Source: Flammula alnicola
Lineage: Eukaryota; Basidiomycota; Agaricomycetes; Agaricales; Strophariaceae
Direction: 5' to 3'
DNA length: 64,000 nt
NCBI GenBank assembly: GCA_015499995.1
Contig: JADNRV010000028.1
Location: 186,001 to 250,000, forward strand
Part shown: positions 1-11,634 of the stretch, piece by piece
How positions within the stretch are numbered: the first letter of the stretch is position 1
How the letters are laid out: each line of letters opens with the position of its first letter
The notes under the pieces: generated by a model
What the model saw: the letters and a program-made list of their open reading frames with translations, nothing else
The model's database searches: none
Told to the model about the DNA's origin: nothing
Program-made: the position numbers and the translations under genes

Positions 1-853
1 CGGACAAGGTACCGGATTGTATGATTTTGGCAAGGAAGCTAGCTTCAGATGACGACGAGTTAGACGATGACGATGTTTGGAAGGTGCGGATGTCCGTTTC
101 ATGAAGTTCTGCGGCTTTTGAGGACAATGTAGATAGTTGAACGGGGGAAATTATGGTCGTTGAAGCCGTCGGTGCGAGACGGGGGAGCGCGTTGTACCAT
201 TGCGATGTGGGCTGGAATATGAAGTGGGATTTCGAGTTGAAGGATATTTTTGTCGGCAGTACCACTTTGGGTTCCTCTGGACGCGGCGGGACGTCTACCT
301 TCGGAGCAGGTGCTGACTCTGTTTTTGTGGCAGGAGCTTTCTTCTCTTTCTTGGAAGGCTTATTGGGAGCAGCATTCTTGGAGATTGGAGATGTTTCCTT
401 CCCTTTGCCCTTCGCCTTTGGTGCATCCTGAGGCTTGCTACCCTTAAGACTCAGATCCTTGAGAAACTGCGAAACATCCGTGGCGAGAGTTGGCTAAAAT
501 ACAATTACTTGAGTAATGAGAAATAACAGAAACGATGCATTCACGTCTTTGTTATCAGAACCAGTTACTGCATTTCTATCCATATCCTTCATCAGCTCGA
601 CATCTGCCTTGCTTCCCCCGAACGCTAGGACGTGGGCTTTCGGTATGCTCTTTGGCTTCTTGCCATTTTTTGCGATCGGCTGCTTTGCATGTGGTTGCGA
701 CTTTGATTGGGAAAATGATTGACCTTTTTCTTTGCGTAGACGAGCCATAAGGCGGCTGATTAGAACCTCGAAGTCCGAACTTTCAAAAGAAAGCTCGAAG
801 GAAGTCTTGTGGATGGCGAAACGGCCGTTGCTCAAATCCGAATTCGGCGCCAA
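1..853 (-). CDS. MAK21: MAK21/NOC1 (CEBPZ-type) ribosome biogenesis factor, N-terminal part, cut by window edge
   Basis: Likely the N-terminus of the CCAAT-binding-factor/Noc1 protein that matures and exports pre-60S ribosomes in the nucleolus. Two exons are visible: 853-545 and 493-1, joined across a 51-bp intron (544-494, GTGAAT...TTTTAG). The sequence begins with a Lys-rich low-complexity tail, then a segment with QPTSQWYNALP, and runs into FLAKIIQSGTLS at the window edge, which resembles the start of the conserved Mak21 domain as I recall it. The reading frame opens upstream of any ATG: the first in-frame ATG is at 748, although the residues before it also look coding. So either an upstream exon or a 1-nt deletion near 855-875 is hiding the true start. 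The family call rests on remembered motifs. Confidence 0.65.
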
Positions 854-870
854 AAATTCCTCTTGTACAT

Positions 871-876
871 CACGTG
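871..876. promoter_or_regulatory. CACGTG palindrome upstream of the MAK21-like gene
   Basis: A perfect E-box (TCACGTGA context) lies about 20 bp upstream of the open frame of the MAK21-like gene. Such sites bind bHLH factors in fungi. Function here is inferred from position only. Confidence 0.3.
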
Positions 877-1289
877 ACCATCTACATATTTAAATGCAGC
901 GACCCTGGCTGACTCCTGAGATTTTAATTATTTTTTAACCAAGGTTCGCGTCAAGTTCGCGTGAATGTTCCAGTAAAAGAACCGCCGTGACTCAGGATGC
1001 TCTTATGGTGGGTGTTATTTAGCAATAAACCTTGAAGAACACTCATGGGTTTTAGCAGAGAGCTTAGCGAGTTTCAGGGTTCTCGACGACGCGATTTATT
1101 CGCGATCAGGCTATTCAATTCCTATATATTGGACTCTCGTAAAATGGAGGCGTCAAATCATATACATTTCACCGCTATTCCTGAACCTGAAGGTCCGCAT
1201 GGATACTATTTAAACCCTAAAATCGCGACCTCTGTCAACCGATCCTCCTATAACCCACCACTTTCTCCACCCACCCAAAACTAATTATC

Positions 1290-2664
1290 ATGTGCTCCGG
1301 AATCCCTTGGACAATGCAAGACGCGCCTCAAGAGCTCCTCGACCATATCATACATTTTGCCCATGACGACCGAAGCACTCTCTGTTCTGCCAGGCTCGTC
1401 TGCCATGCATGGAACGTTTCTGCACGAGTGCATGTCTTTCGTCGCCTTGACCTCCTCATCACTGAGACTCCAACACCTACCGACTCATCGCATATCGATA
1501 CCGATTCTCTCATGAAACCCAACCCCGCAAACCCCGGAAATATAGAATGGGGCACCGCAAAGTTTACGCGGTTGTTCCAGCTGTTACATTCTAGCCCGGA
1601 TATGGCTTATTTCGTTCGCGAAGTAATCATCGGAAATACAACCCAGCTGCGTCCAGGACAGTGGGAAGTGTATGAGCTTCTATTCTCCGTGATTTTATCT
1701 CGACTTAAGCGAGTCACAGCGCTCTATTTGCGCGAAGTCGACTGGTGCCAGTTGTCGCCTGCCTTCGCCCATTCCATCATGGGGCTTTGTCAGTCACCGA
1801 ACCTGGAACATCTGGATGTGTGGAATTGTCAGATGCCGAGCATGGAAGGTCTTTTGGATTTTTTGAATTTCTCCTGCGGATTGAGCACTCTTCGCCTTTC
1901 TCATATCCGCATTCCCATTCCACACGATCAGGTATCTGCGGTGATGCCATCCTCAGCGAACATCGGCACCATCAACAAACTCATGCAGAGGCCGAGAAAG
2001 CCACTGCAGACCCTGACTATCGAAAGTTTTCCCCTTTCACCGATAGTTTACGCCATTCTTGCGACGACACCCTGCTCGGTTGACGTTACGAAGCTTCACA
2101 GCTTGGTCCTCAACCACGTCAATGACCTGCCGAGCGTGCGCCGCTTCCTCCGAGTCGCCGGAAACTCTCTCGAGTACCTCGAGATGCGGACTGCATCATG
2201 TAAGTACATTATGTATCGCCGCAATAGCCCTAAATTAATTATTTTCGACCACAGGTCAAAGCCGACAACTGACAGAACATGGATTTATCAACCTCACTCT
2301 TACTCCACGACTCAAAGGTCTCCGCCTCTCTGGCCTTCACTGGACAAGTACGATACACCCCGCCGACTATCTCCAACACGTCTTCCGTGTCGGCGATGGC
2401 TCAGAGCCAAGCCCCGAGTCTCACCCCTTAGAATGCTTACACATCGTTGTCAATGCTTTCAAGCGGAATACCGAAGCCTTCAACTTCAGCAAATGGCGGA
2501 TTCTCGACGACATTCTCTCCGGGCCTTCCTTTACTTCCTTGAATAGGGTCGAGATATTTGTGCATGTCGCGAGTATGCGCCCCGCGGATGTCGATCCGAC
2601 CGAGTTTATAAAAGAGTTCCCTGAACTTCACGCATCTAGTAAGTTCCGTGTCGTTTGTTGTTAG
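1290..2664 (+). CDS. F-box domain protein
   Basis: The N-terminus (residues ~10-50) reads APQELLDHIIHFAHDD followed by LVCHAWN, an F-box pattern typical of the large basidiomycete F-box families. F-box proteins recruit substrates to SCF ubiquitin ligases through Skp1. The rest is a leucine-rich region without a clear repeat register. Two exons: 1290-2199 and 2255-2664; the 55-bp intron (GTAAGT...CCACAG) keeps the frame, and the frame then stays open to TAG at 2662-2664. A GTAAGT at 2639 could start another intron (possible acceptor near 2738), which would change the last few residues. Substrate unknown. No relative of it is adjacent, so context adds little. Confidence 0.7.
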
Positions 2665-3193
2665 ACGTACTACTATTTTCCACTCGGTGGCCCGGTATTC
2701 CGATTCCTTACACGTACTATGATTTGTATCTTTCCTAGACCCTATCTCGAGATATTTCCATTCTACATGTAGCACAGTTCACGTACTTTTCTTATTTATA
2801 AATAGATCTCCATTTGACCTCGAGCTCGTTCGCAACTCCTTCAGAACTGAACTCCTATGTAGCTCACTTTGCTTCGCCTTGATGTAACAATTAATAACCC
2901 GAAGCACGATTCTCCTGTTTTAAGTTTCAACGTTAATATCACGATCCCGAAGGGCACCCTTCCTTGGGATTGAAATCACAATTCGAACAGATCGGTATAA
3001 AATGGTATTTTACACACAAAACGATAGCAAAAGAAAAGCGAAAGGGGCATAGTAACTAACAGTCTTTCGACACAAAATAGAATGTTACGAACGAAGAGAG
3101 AAATGAAGAAAAGCGATCCGATCCACCACCTACCAGTTATCCTTCTAGCCATTACTTGTTAATTCCATGGATTTCAAACACTATTCAGGCTTG
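2665..3193. other. Intergenic, convergent 3' ends
   Basis: Lies between the F-box gene (+) and the MAM3-like gene (-), both ending here. No gene, repeat or RNA seen; AT-rich with short direct stop-rich frames. Confidence 0.5.
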
Positions 3194-6100
3194 TCAGGAC
3201 CAACTTTCTCCGTCCCGACCAGGCACACGGCCCCTTGCTTGTTCTTCTCCGTCATTGGCATCACCACTACCCTTATTATAAGCAGCTTTCACTTGCTCAG
3301 CAACGACCACGCCCGTCCTCTCACCGCCTCCCAACGGACTGCTCTTAAACCTCGTGCCCTTGGCCTGAGTGCCATGCACGTTCCTGCTCGCCACGACCCC
3401 AGTTCCTCCGACTGACGGCGCAGGCGAAACCGGAGCCGAAGGCAACAATATGTCCTTACTCGGGACACTATGCATCGCACCCGTGCTCGGCGCGGGGCTA
3501 GGGGCTATAACGGAGGCCGGGGTAGCGTTATCGACCTGACTTGCTGTATGCACGACACCCGGTGCAGGGCTCGCAGTCACGCTGGCAGTGTTACTACCGG
3601 AAGACTGAGCGCTTGCAGCCGCCAATCTGCGTTTCCGGTCCAACAAAATAGCCTCCAGGGTCGGTGCAGGCGATGCGCTTCTAGAAGGCACTTTCTGGGG
3701 TAGGGCGTCGGTGGGGGGCCCATGGGTACCAGAAGATAGGCTTCCGACCAAGAAGGGTAAGCCTAACAACGCTGCAACTGGATATGACAACGAGGGCACT
3801 ACAGCAGCGGGGGCAGAGAGTGTCTCGCGTTTCGCATCTCCAGGGAGGGGCTTGAGAGGCACCTCAGTCGGTGCGGGCAGCAGCGGAGATCCTATACCAG
3901 AGTCTGACGACGAGACGCTGCTATGTTGCTCGAGGATGACGGAAGGAGGATGGCGGCCAGTGCCTCTGATAGGTCTGGGCATCTGGATAGGAGTGCTACC
4001 TCCAGTACTAACGCTGTAGGGGATGGGACCATGCGGAATCTCCTGATTACCCCCTTCGTGAATGCGGACGGTCTTATCCCCTCCAGAGGCACGAGCGTTG
4101 GCGTCGACTGTGCTCATCTCCCTTTCATTAGAGTCCCGTGGGATTGGCGGGGCGCTCCTGGCCCGGAAAAATCCCAGACCCTTTAACGCGGTAGGCATTT
4201 GCGCAGTTAGTGCAGAAGCCATCTTCGTCTGACCGTGTCCAGGGTTGCTTCCTCCAGTTGTTGGGCGTTGATTGATAGAGGAAGGACGACTGGACTTGGG
4301 GCCCTGAGGAGTTCCTGGTGTGACAGCGTCTCCTTCTTGCTCGTAGGTGACGATCGCAGGAGGCACCTGGTACGGATCCCCATGCGCACCTTGGGTATCG
4401 AATTCGTCGTAAATTTCTTCTCCAATTAGTTCTACAAACAAAAGTGTGGCGACATCAGTAGATGAGCAGATAATACCAAGAACCGTTGCATACCTTCAAG
4501 GACATCTTCCAGAGTTATAATCCCAAGTGGCATAACAGCCGGGTCGAATCCTTGTAGAAACTAAGGGCAGAAGAAAAAAGGGAAAAAAGTGCATGAGCAC
4601 AACCTACAAATGTAAAAAAGGACACAAAAACATACCTCCGCAGCGCCTTCCTTCGCCAAAACAGCATCAGCGGGCATACTCTGTTCAAGCACCGACATCG
4701 AAGTCATTCCAGCAGCCACCTTCGGCAACTGAAAGCCAGTAATCTTGCTCTTCTTAGGCTCTTCGCCAAGGTTCTTCTTGTCAGAACTACCAGTAGCGCC
4801 CTTGCCAGTCACGACATTCCCCTTCTCATTGGCGCCTTCGTCTTTCTCTGCATCGTGCGCGTTTGCATTGCCGTTCCAATTGCCATCTCCCAACCCGACG
4901 TGTTCTAAATCAGAAGACTGGCTGCCGACTCTCTTAATCCCAGGAGATTTCGAGTCCTTGATAGTGTCGCCGTCTTCTGTCCCTTCTTCGAGGTCCTTCG
5001 TATGCTTGTGCCCCCCAATGAGCCTTCGACGTCCCGAACGTTTCTTGCGCTCGGAGGAACGTTCTTCTCTTCGTCACTAGACTCTGTGTCAGAATCGGTG
5101 TCGCCCATTCCAACGCGCTCCCTAAGACGTTGGGTAAGACCACGCTTGACGGCCTTCTTTACCGATGCGGCCTAGGACAGAAGATCAGATGGGTCTTACG
5201 ATTATAAGGGACGCAATCTACCTTTTCGACGCTGAAGCGACTGACGATAGCCATATGACTCCTCCTTCCTGGAATTTGTCAAGCATGCCTAACAAAGGCT
5301 CGTTATTTGGGACGAAGGGCACTTTATTGAGTGGTATCTTGCGCAAAGGCGTGGCGTCTAATGGGGTTATATCAGTATTATACTCCAGAGCAGCACACAC
5401 AATAATTGTTCAGCTTACCCTTAGGATCGAGTAAAACACATTGCTTAACCAACAAAATTCCTATGATTTTCTTGACCTTCAGGGTTCGTGGTTTCTGTTT
5501 CTCACTATAGATGGAACTGTCGTCCGCCGATGCAACAACTGAGATGGGCACATCCACTTCCTCGTAGACAGGAACACGACTGTGTCCAGTTTGACATATC
5601 TTCTTCAAAAGGTCGTAATCGAGTTTGGACTCGATAGAAAGCATAAAGACATCGCTGATGGGAGTCATTGCCTGAATGGATTTGTACGTTAGATTTAAAT
5701 ATTCCTCCAGGGCGAAGGAGGTCTGACCTGCTTCACGACCTTTTCTTGCAAATCGAGCGTAGCACCGATGATTGTGACAGTATCAGTTTTAAGATCGCCT
5801 CCATGAGTGGCCTGAGTAGAATGCATGGCGATGAGTTCCTTTAACTCTATGATTCGTAATTTTCAGTTTATATTTGGCGCTGAATAGAAGTAAAAGCCGA
5901 CCTGCTCTCCTGTAAATGATACCATGATGGGACCCTAGAACAAATTCTAAGAGTTTCGCAACAGGCCAGGCAATGACACCCTATAGCATTTTCAGGCTTG
6001 ATTGAATGTATTAATAAAGGAGTTGTGACCCACCATGACATAGATCAAGATCTTCGTAAACCCAGCCATCTTGGCACCAAGGTATAAGCCATGGCGGGTG

Positions 6101-7004
6101 AAGAGCGATTGGGGTATGATTTCAGCGAAACTAAAACCAAAGTATATTAGTAATAGAAAGCGAAGAGGGAGGAAATTGAATTTTGTTTAAAAGACGAGAA
6201 CTCGGCAGTTGATGGCACACGAGGTCAAGTAGAACGCGTGACGTCATATATACTGTAGTTCAGATATCACTGCTCAAAGGCATAAATCGCTCAGGTGGAA
6301 ATCACTAAATAGCCTACAGTAGCTATAGTCTAGAGCTAGAGGCACTTTCGCGATTCTAGCCTAGCAAAGACTATGTATACGCGTCGAAAAGCATTCCCTA
6401 TCCATTGCTGATAGTGCGGCAAAGGTGGAACGAGGGTTCCTTCGCAAGAGGGGTCGAATACTCACATAACAATAAGGACAGTAGATACGACTACGCTCTG
6501 TACGCCTCCTCCTAAACGGGATCTGCGATGACAGGAAGAGACTCGTTGACGATCATGTTTGCAAGGAGGAGGGTCACAAGAAGCAAGTGGCCATTCTTCG
6601 AATAGGCATGATCTTGTTTGCGTAATTTCGCTGGTCTCTATAATATTAATCAGCCAAAAGGCGTTGTAAGCAACTGATAGGAGGCCGAAGTGAAGAACGT
6701 ACGGTGTGCCGCTAATGCTGAGGACGTTGAGCTGAGTCTCGTCGAGACTCATATATCCCAATGTTAGACCGGCAAACAGACCCGACATAAGGACAAGCAC
6801 AGGTATGAGGATGGCGAAAACGATAAACTTGGGCTGGTGTGGATCAAACTCGCTGTGACGCTTTGCGAGCGTGAAGGAGTTGCTGAGGCCATTGTCGCTG
6901 TCGCGATGAAGGATGCGTGGCGCATATTGGGTGGCTACTGAGAGGAGAATATAGAGGAGACGCGAAGAATGGGAATTACGGACAGTAATGGGAACAGGAA
7001 CCAT
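3194..7004 (-). CDS. MAM3: CNNM/MAM3-type DUF21-CBS membrane protein, with at least four apparent 1-nt deletions
   Basis: Membrane protein of the ancient conserved domain (CNNM/CorC) family, linked in yeast to vacuolar Mn/Mg homeostasis. In order: short N-terminus; DUF21 membrane domain starting GLFAGLTLGYMSLDE; AEIIPQSLFTRHGLYLG; HHGIIYRRAELKELI; CBS-pair region with MTPISDVFML, SRVPVYEE, IIGILLVK and PFVPNNEPLLGMLDKFQ; then LGIITLEDVLEELIGEEIYDEFD and a long Ser/Pro-rich tail (3194-4438). At least eight introns can be placed, e.g. 6702-6638, 6465-6131 and 6033-5981. The frame is lost by single missing bases near 6600 (IRKNG), 6514 (DPVLGGG), 5262 (QEGRSHMA) and 5066 (SDEEERSS); restoring one base at each site recovers the family sequence. 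Either a recent pseudogene or assembly indels. Confidence 0.8.
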
Positions 7005-7564
7005 TCACGTTGGTGGGAAGAGTGGTGAAAGAGACACTGCCCATTTCACGATTGTCCTATGTGCTGACACATCACACCTACGTGTTGTCCCACGCTCATT
7101 TGCATCTAGCTTCCGGTGGGGTTAGGGGTTTCCAGGTGACCGTCTGTACAAGGTTGGTAACGATTAACGCTTGCTTAATACGCCATATACGAGAACCTGG
7201 AAATACTGAAAGTGATAGACGATGGCGACAACGAGAATGTACTAAGCGAACATTTAGAAGCCAGCGGCATTGCTTCCTTTAGCGCCGGAGGCGAGATCAA
7301 CACAATAGACAGTATTTGCAATCAACGTCGCGAAAACAAATCCCGATAAATAAGGGGCCGGAAGATTACAGAATAAAAAGGATAGGCTTCGCTAGTGGTA
7401 TTCTGCACCGACACCTTCAATCATATGCAAGATTTAGTCACCGTCGGAATATCGAAATGATTCAGACGACATGCATTCAGCAAGACGCAAAATAATCGTA
7501 TAATAAATGGGTATCGTATTATTGTGTGAAACTATATCCGACCGCAAAAAATCATCCATCCAAA
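7005..7564. other. Intergenic, no gene seen
   Basis: Region between the MAM3-like start and the 3' end of the broken hydrophobin. The last ~75 bp (7490-7564) are an inverted copy of the sequence just downstream of the intact hydrophobin (9701-9775), so the hydrophobin duplication includes some 3' flank. Nothing else recognised. Confidence 0.4.
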
Positions 7565-8001
7565 TTAAGCGCCGACGGTGACAGGACTGCAATTCACGCC
7601 GACCCTTGGTCTAGAAAAATAAGCCAGTCAAGTTCATGATACGAAAAGTGGAAAAGAAGAAAGCCTACTGAAGAAATTCTGCTCGCAGCAAACAGGCGAC
7701 GAAGCACTACAGACAACAATAAGTATCAACCAAATTCCAGGCAGTGGGAGAACATACCAGTTAGCGCCAGTGCCAGCGCCAATGCCTGTGATTGGGTTAC
7801 ATTCAACACCGACTTGGCCAGAGACACTGCTGAGGACGACGTTGACGAGACCGAGGGCGTCGGTGGCAGCGGCTGTGTTAGGCTCGTGGAGAGCACCACA
7901 GCACTGGACGGGCCGCTATTGCAGCTGGAGTAGATGGCCGGGGTGGCGATCGCAGAGGCGGCAAAGGCGGCAGTGATGAGGAGAGCGGCTTTGGAGAACA
8001 T
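7565..8001 (-). pseudogene. Class I hydrophobin copy 1, frameshifted
   Basis: Near-copy of the intact hydrophobin at 9267-9700, in the opposite direction. Starts MFSKAALLITAAFAASAIA (secretion signal), with the same three-exon structure: 8001-7758, 7706-7669, 7610-7565. Compared with the intact copy it lacks one base in exon 1 near 7910 (GGCCC-GTCC), just before the Cys-Cys pair, and a second base near 7603 in exon 3 (AAGG-GTC). Unless these are sequencing errors, the protein loses seven of the eight cysteines. Hydrophobins self-assemble at air-water interfaces on hyphal and fruit-body surfaces. The promoter TATA box is retained. Confidence 0.85.
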
Positions 8002-8080
8002 GTTTGAGTGTGGTGAGGTGATGTGGTTGAACGACGAGGTGATCTGTTCGACTGGAATCCAATGCTTGGGGTGTGGGCTC

Positions 8081-8086
8081 TTTATA
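8081..8086 (-). promoter_or_regulatory. TATA box of hydrophobin copy 1
   Basis: TATAAA on the minus strand about 80 bp upstream of the ATG at 8001. The matching position of copy 2 carries TATAAG at the same distance. Confidence 0.55.
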
Positions 8087-8089
8087 CCG

Positions 8090-9180
8090 CTCGCGCTGGC
8101 CTGTGCACATAACTTTAGATACGTAAGTTTTTTTTTGCTCCAAGTTCTCGTTGGTTCAAGAAGGTCAGAGTTTCTAGGCATCCGAAATAAAGCGAATTAT
8201 CCAGATTAATGCAACGCCACAGCTTCAAAGTTTCTGTGCTATTTTATGTGAAATTCGCTTCCGTTAAAACTGGGTTCAATTATTCAGGCAAACTAGAGCA
8301 ACGGGGCAAGTCCTTTCCGCAAACGGTGAAGGAGCGGTCGTCATACTTGGACCGTTGAAGCAGCTCTGAATCCTTATTTTAGTACCATGAATTTGTGGAC
8401 CCTGTAAACATGTGCAATATGGCTTGCCATCGGTTCACTGGAAGCGGTAGAAGTTTCGTCCGATTCCGAATCCCGAGTCCTTGACATATCCCTGACTCAC
8501 CTATATTCTCTTGAAAGTCTATTTTACCGGGTACGTATCAATATTCAGTGCTTAATGGTGTGCGACGGATTATGATTGAGGGCTATCCTATTCGGAGGTG
8601 CGGAACAACGCGTGCTACTCTAAACACCAGGGTGGGTACAACCATACAAGTCGCGGTATCATATTCATAAAGGTGAGCAAATTTTGAAAATATAAATCTA
8701 ATTCAGCTATCCAGCCACAGGTAAGTAAACACCCAACAAGCTCGTAGACGGAGAGCATAGTTAAATTCAACTCGTCACAAGCCATGCTGAACTTCGAACG
8801 TTTTGAACGTTTGAACTGTGGTGGTACTCTCTTCGGTTCATTTTGGTAATCCTTTCTCCTAATCGGGTAGACGCAGCTTTTCGCTTCCGTCCAGCAGTCA
8901 ACAAGTCTAACCAAATCGGGTTCGATATAATTCGCCGCTGTAACGAGAAGGCGCAGGCCGCCACTACTCTACACCGGAATGGCGCGCACATAATCACGTA
9001 TAATTTCCTATGCTTCTCCCACTAGAAGTCGGGAAAAAAGGCATGGCGCAAAATCGGCTCTGTTTTCTAACATTGCTCCTTCGGTTTCCCAATATGTAAC
9101 GGTGTTCTGGGGGGAACTGAGGTGAATGTCCGGTAAACGAGGCAATGCCTTTTGACTCGGAGCGCACAGGCCAGCGTGAG
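8090..9180. promoter_or_regulatory. Shared divergent region between the two hydrophobin genes
   Basis: The two hydrophobins are transcribed away from each other across about 1.26 kb. The inner ends (7999-8130 and 9130-9267) are inverted copies of each other around the TATA boxes and leaders; the middle (~8200-9050) is unique and has no convincing coding sequence. Inference: it is a bidirectional promoter or simply the spacer left by an inverted duplication. Confidence 0.4.
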
Positions 9181-9183
9181 CGG

Positions 9184-9189
9184 TATAAG
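9184..9189 (+). promoter_or_regulatory. TATA-like box of hydrophobin copy 2
   Basis: TATAAG about 83 bp upstream of the ATG at 9267, mirroring the TATAAA of copy 1. Confidence 0.45.
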
Positions 9190-9266
9190 GAGGCCCGCAC
9201 CTCGACCTTTAGATTCGCCAGTTGAACAGATCACCTCGTCGTTCAACCACCTCACCACACTCAAAC

Positions 9267-9700
9267 ATGTTCTCCAAAGCCGCTCTTCTCATCACTGCCG
9301 CCTTTGCCGCCTCTGCGATCGCCACCCCGGCCATCTACTCCAGCTGCAACAGCGGCCCTGTCCAGTGCTGTGGTGCTCTCCACGAGCCTAACACAGCCGC
9401 TGCCACCGACGCCCTCGGTCTCGTCAACGTCGTCCTCAGCAGTGTCTCTGGCCAAGTCGGTGTTGAATGTAACCCAATCACCGGCATTGGAGCTGGCACT
9501 GGCGCTAACTGGTATGTTCTCCCACTGTCTGGAATTTTGGTTGATACTTATTGTTGTCTGTAGTGCTTCGTCGCCTGTTTGCTGCGAGCAGAACTTCTTC
9601 AGTAGGCCTTTCTTTTTTCACTTTAGTATCATGAACTTGACTTATTTCTCTAGACCAAGGCGTCGGCGTTAATTGCAGTCCTGTCACCGTACGCGCTTAA
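9267..9700 (+). CDS. Class I hydrophobin copy 2, intact
   Basis: Three exons, 9267-9511, 9564-9601 and 9654-9700, giving 109 aa with no break. The first ~19 residues form a signal peptide (MFSKAALLITAAFAASAIA). The eight cysteines follow the class I pattern: C-x6-CC-x32-C-x13-C-x5-CC-x12-C, ending shortly after NCSPVTV. Hydrophobins are secreted amphipathic coat proteins of aerial hyphae, spores and fruit bodies. This is the only complete copy of three in the window; the others are at 7565-8001 (frameshifted) and 22751-23070 (truncated). Its 3' half and downstream flank belong to a ~1.8-kb segment duplicated at 22.75-24.55 kb. Confidence 0.92.
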
Positions 9701-11215
9701 TTTGGATGGATGATTTTTTGGGGGTCGGATATAGTTTTACGCAATAATACGATACCCATCACAGCATTCAACGTCGTTTACATCTCGCTGAATACACGTC
9801 ACTTAAATGATTCATATTTCGCCGTTCTCATATTCGAGTATATCTATATTACTCTATATCTTCGAAGTCAGAACGTTGCCCCAATCCAAGAAAACTCACT
9901 TACACGAGGACATACATTGATGCACGTAACTTAACAATTTGCGAGCAGACTTGTCAATGCGGTTTTCTCGGCCGAATCAATGGTGAGGGAATAGTAATGT
10001 TTCACTGTCACCCAAGCGCGAACGTATATGCATACGTAACTGCTCTGAGGCGGGAGCCAGTTGGCTACATCTATATATTGAGAGGGAAAGCCAGTCAGAA
10101 AGAATGCCAAATAATTAGGACGAAGGAAACTAGCCTCTATCCCCTGTAAAATGAATACATCATCTTTAGAAAGTCAGTCTGAAGGTTTCATGCTCGTGGT
10201 ACATACCCTTTGATTCATTCAAACTAGAAGAGACAAAATTGTGAGCATATTTTCCAGGAATATAAATAGTTCTGGGATGAACGAACTTATCGGTGACAGC
10301 AACCAGCTGTGGACGAGTCAGGTCATTTGCGAATGCCTTCTTTGAGCAGCAGTCCAGTCTCTTGCCCCAGAAAGCCACGCCTTAAATAAACGCACGAGCA
10401 TTATTACACTCGACAATGGAAAAAGGGGTGAGCCGGACGCACCTCCTTTAACGGAACAAGGTGGTCCTGTAGACAGAAGTTAGAAAGACGTTTCGAAGGT
10501 AAGAGCTCCACGAACAATGTCAAGATCGCTTGCAAGTGTGGTCGCAACATTATCATAGGGAGAGACCCAGTTTCCTGAAGTTGCCGCGCAGGCACTGTCA
10601 GTGACGACATTGGTACCATCACGCTTGAGAACAGCTATTGTGATGAGAGGGTGCACAATGAGTATCTTCTTATGCGTTTACTCGCACAGAAAATCACCCA
10701 CTTTCCCGAGTGTCGCAGGTTCCAGAAACTGTAGAGAATGACATTTAGTCTGTACTTGAGGCGATATACGAACCTGCAATTGACTTACTGATGTCCCATG
10801 TCTTGAATTCGGTACGAGCATAGGCTGGACTGTTGGAGTCGACAGCAACGACCACTGCATAATCGATGAGATATAATAGAGGTTCCGTAAAGAAATCGAC
10901 CTGCGCTCTGATAGATAGGTCCTTGCAGTAGCGCCAGAAACTGGGGTCGGAAGCGCTCGACGGCTGAGTGGGGCTGATAGAGCAGCTGGAGCGATGGCCA
11001 GGACAGCGAGGCAGGACAACCGCATTCTTGCAGATAAATTGAAATGGGGCAGAAAAGCATTAAGAATTTTGGCGTCTTATAAGGCTCCCCGGGTGATGAG
11101 CTAGGAAGACCTGGAAGACACCATTTCCAATTATTGGCCTGTTCAGCGAACGTTCAACTTCCACACATACTTCTGGAGTCAAGGTATCGCATGGAACTCG
11201 CCTTATCTGAGAGGT
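9397..11215. repeat. Segmental duplication, copy A (hydrophobin 3' half + nuclease gene)
   Basis: About 1.8 kb that reappears in the same orientation at 22751-24550. It covers the last two thirds of the hydrophobin and the whole convergent nuclease gene with its upstream region. Similarity is high by eye (long perfect runs with scattered substitutions and small indels). Confidence 0.85.
9931..11025 (-). CDS. Secreted DUF1524/HNH-type nuclease, copy A (one apparent 1-nt deletion)
   Basis: Begins MRLSCLAVLAIAPAALSAP, a signal peptide, then RALPTPVSGATARTYLS. Splicing several short introns gives DSNSPAYARTEFKTWD, SGTCDTRE, VLKRDGTNVVTDSAC, NWVSPYD, DIDHLVPLKEAW, ANDLTRPQLVAVTD, NWLPPQ and a C-terminus ...LTSLLANC. 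The DIDHLVPLKEAW block is the signature of fungal secreted DUF1524 proteins, which have an HNH-like nuclease fold. Copy A lacks one base near 10340 (AAAGA-AGGCATTC) relative to copy B, which breaks the frame after the His motif. The first intron boundary could not be resolved. One intron near 10105 seems to use a GC donor in both copies. Runs tail to tail with the hydrophobin. Confidence 0.75.
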
Positions 11216-11634
11216 ACCATAAGCCACGGGCGAGATACCGATAAACTATAATTGAGACAATACTAGAAGTTGCGAAAAAGCCAAGAAAAAATGATGGTTG
11301 CCTAATAGCTAGTTCCTGCCCAGAGAATCCACGGTCCTCCAGTTCACAATCAAAGGGAAGACCCAGGACTCAGCGCCTGACCGGGCCAACAGAGGGACGC
11401 CCACGAGGTGGAGGAGCACGCGCAGCGTTAGGTGGCAATCGGACACGAACACGCGTTGCACTGAATGCCACCAGAGTGCCCACAACCGCACCACCTGTCA
11501 TAAAGGGCGTGGAGCATCCTGAGTGGACACAGCGTCGAGTAAATCATCGAAAAAAGTGTTGTATTTACTTACCAAGAAATGTTAAATGGACTGCTTGTCC
11601 GTTCTACCGTCGTTGTTAAGTCATCCAATATATT
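11216..11634. other. Intergenic, no gene recognised
   Basis: Short frames exist on both strands, one Arg/Gly/Pro-rich on the plus strand (~11310-11560), but nothing with a recognisable domain, start context or splice pattern. Confidence 0.3.

Noticed and set aside
3711..4186. Plus-strand frames opposite the MAM3-like tail
   Set aside because: They mirror the Ser/Pro-rich C-terminal exon on the minus strand, which joins in frame to the CBS exons.
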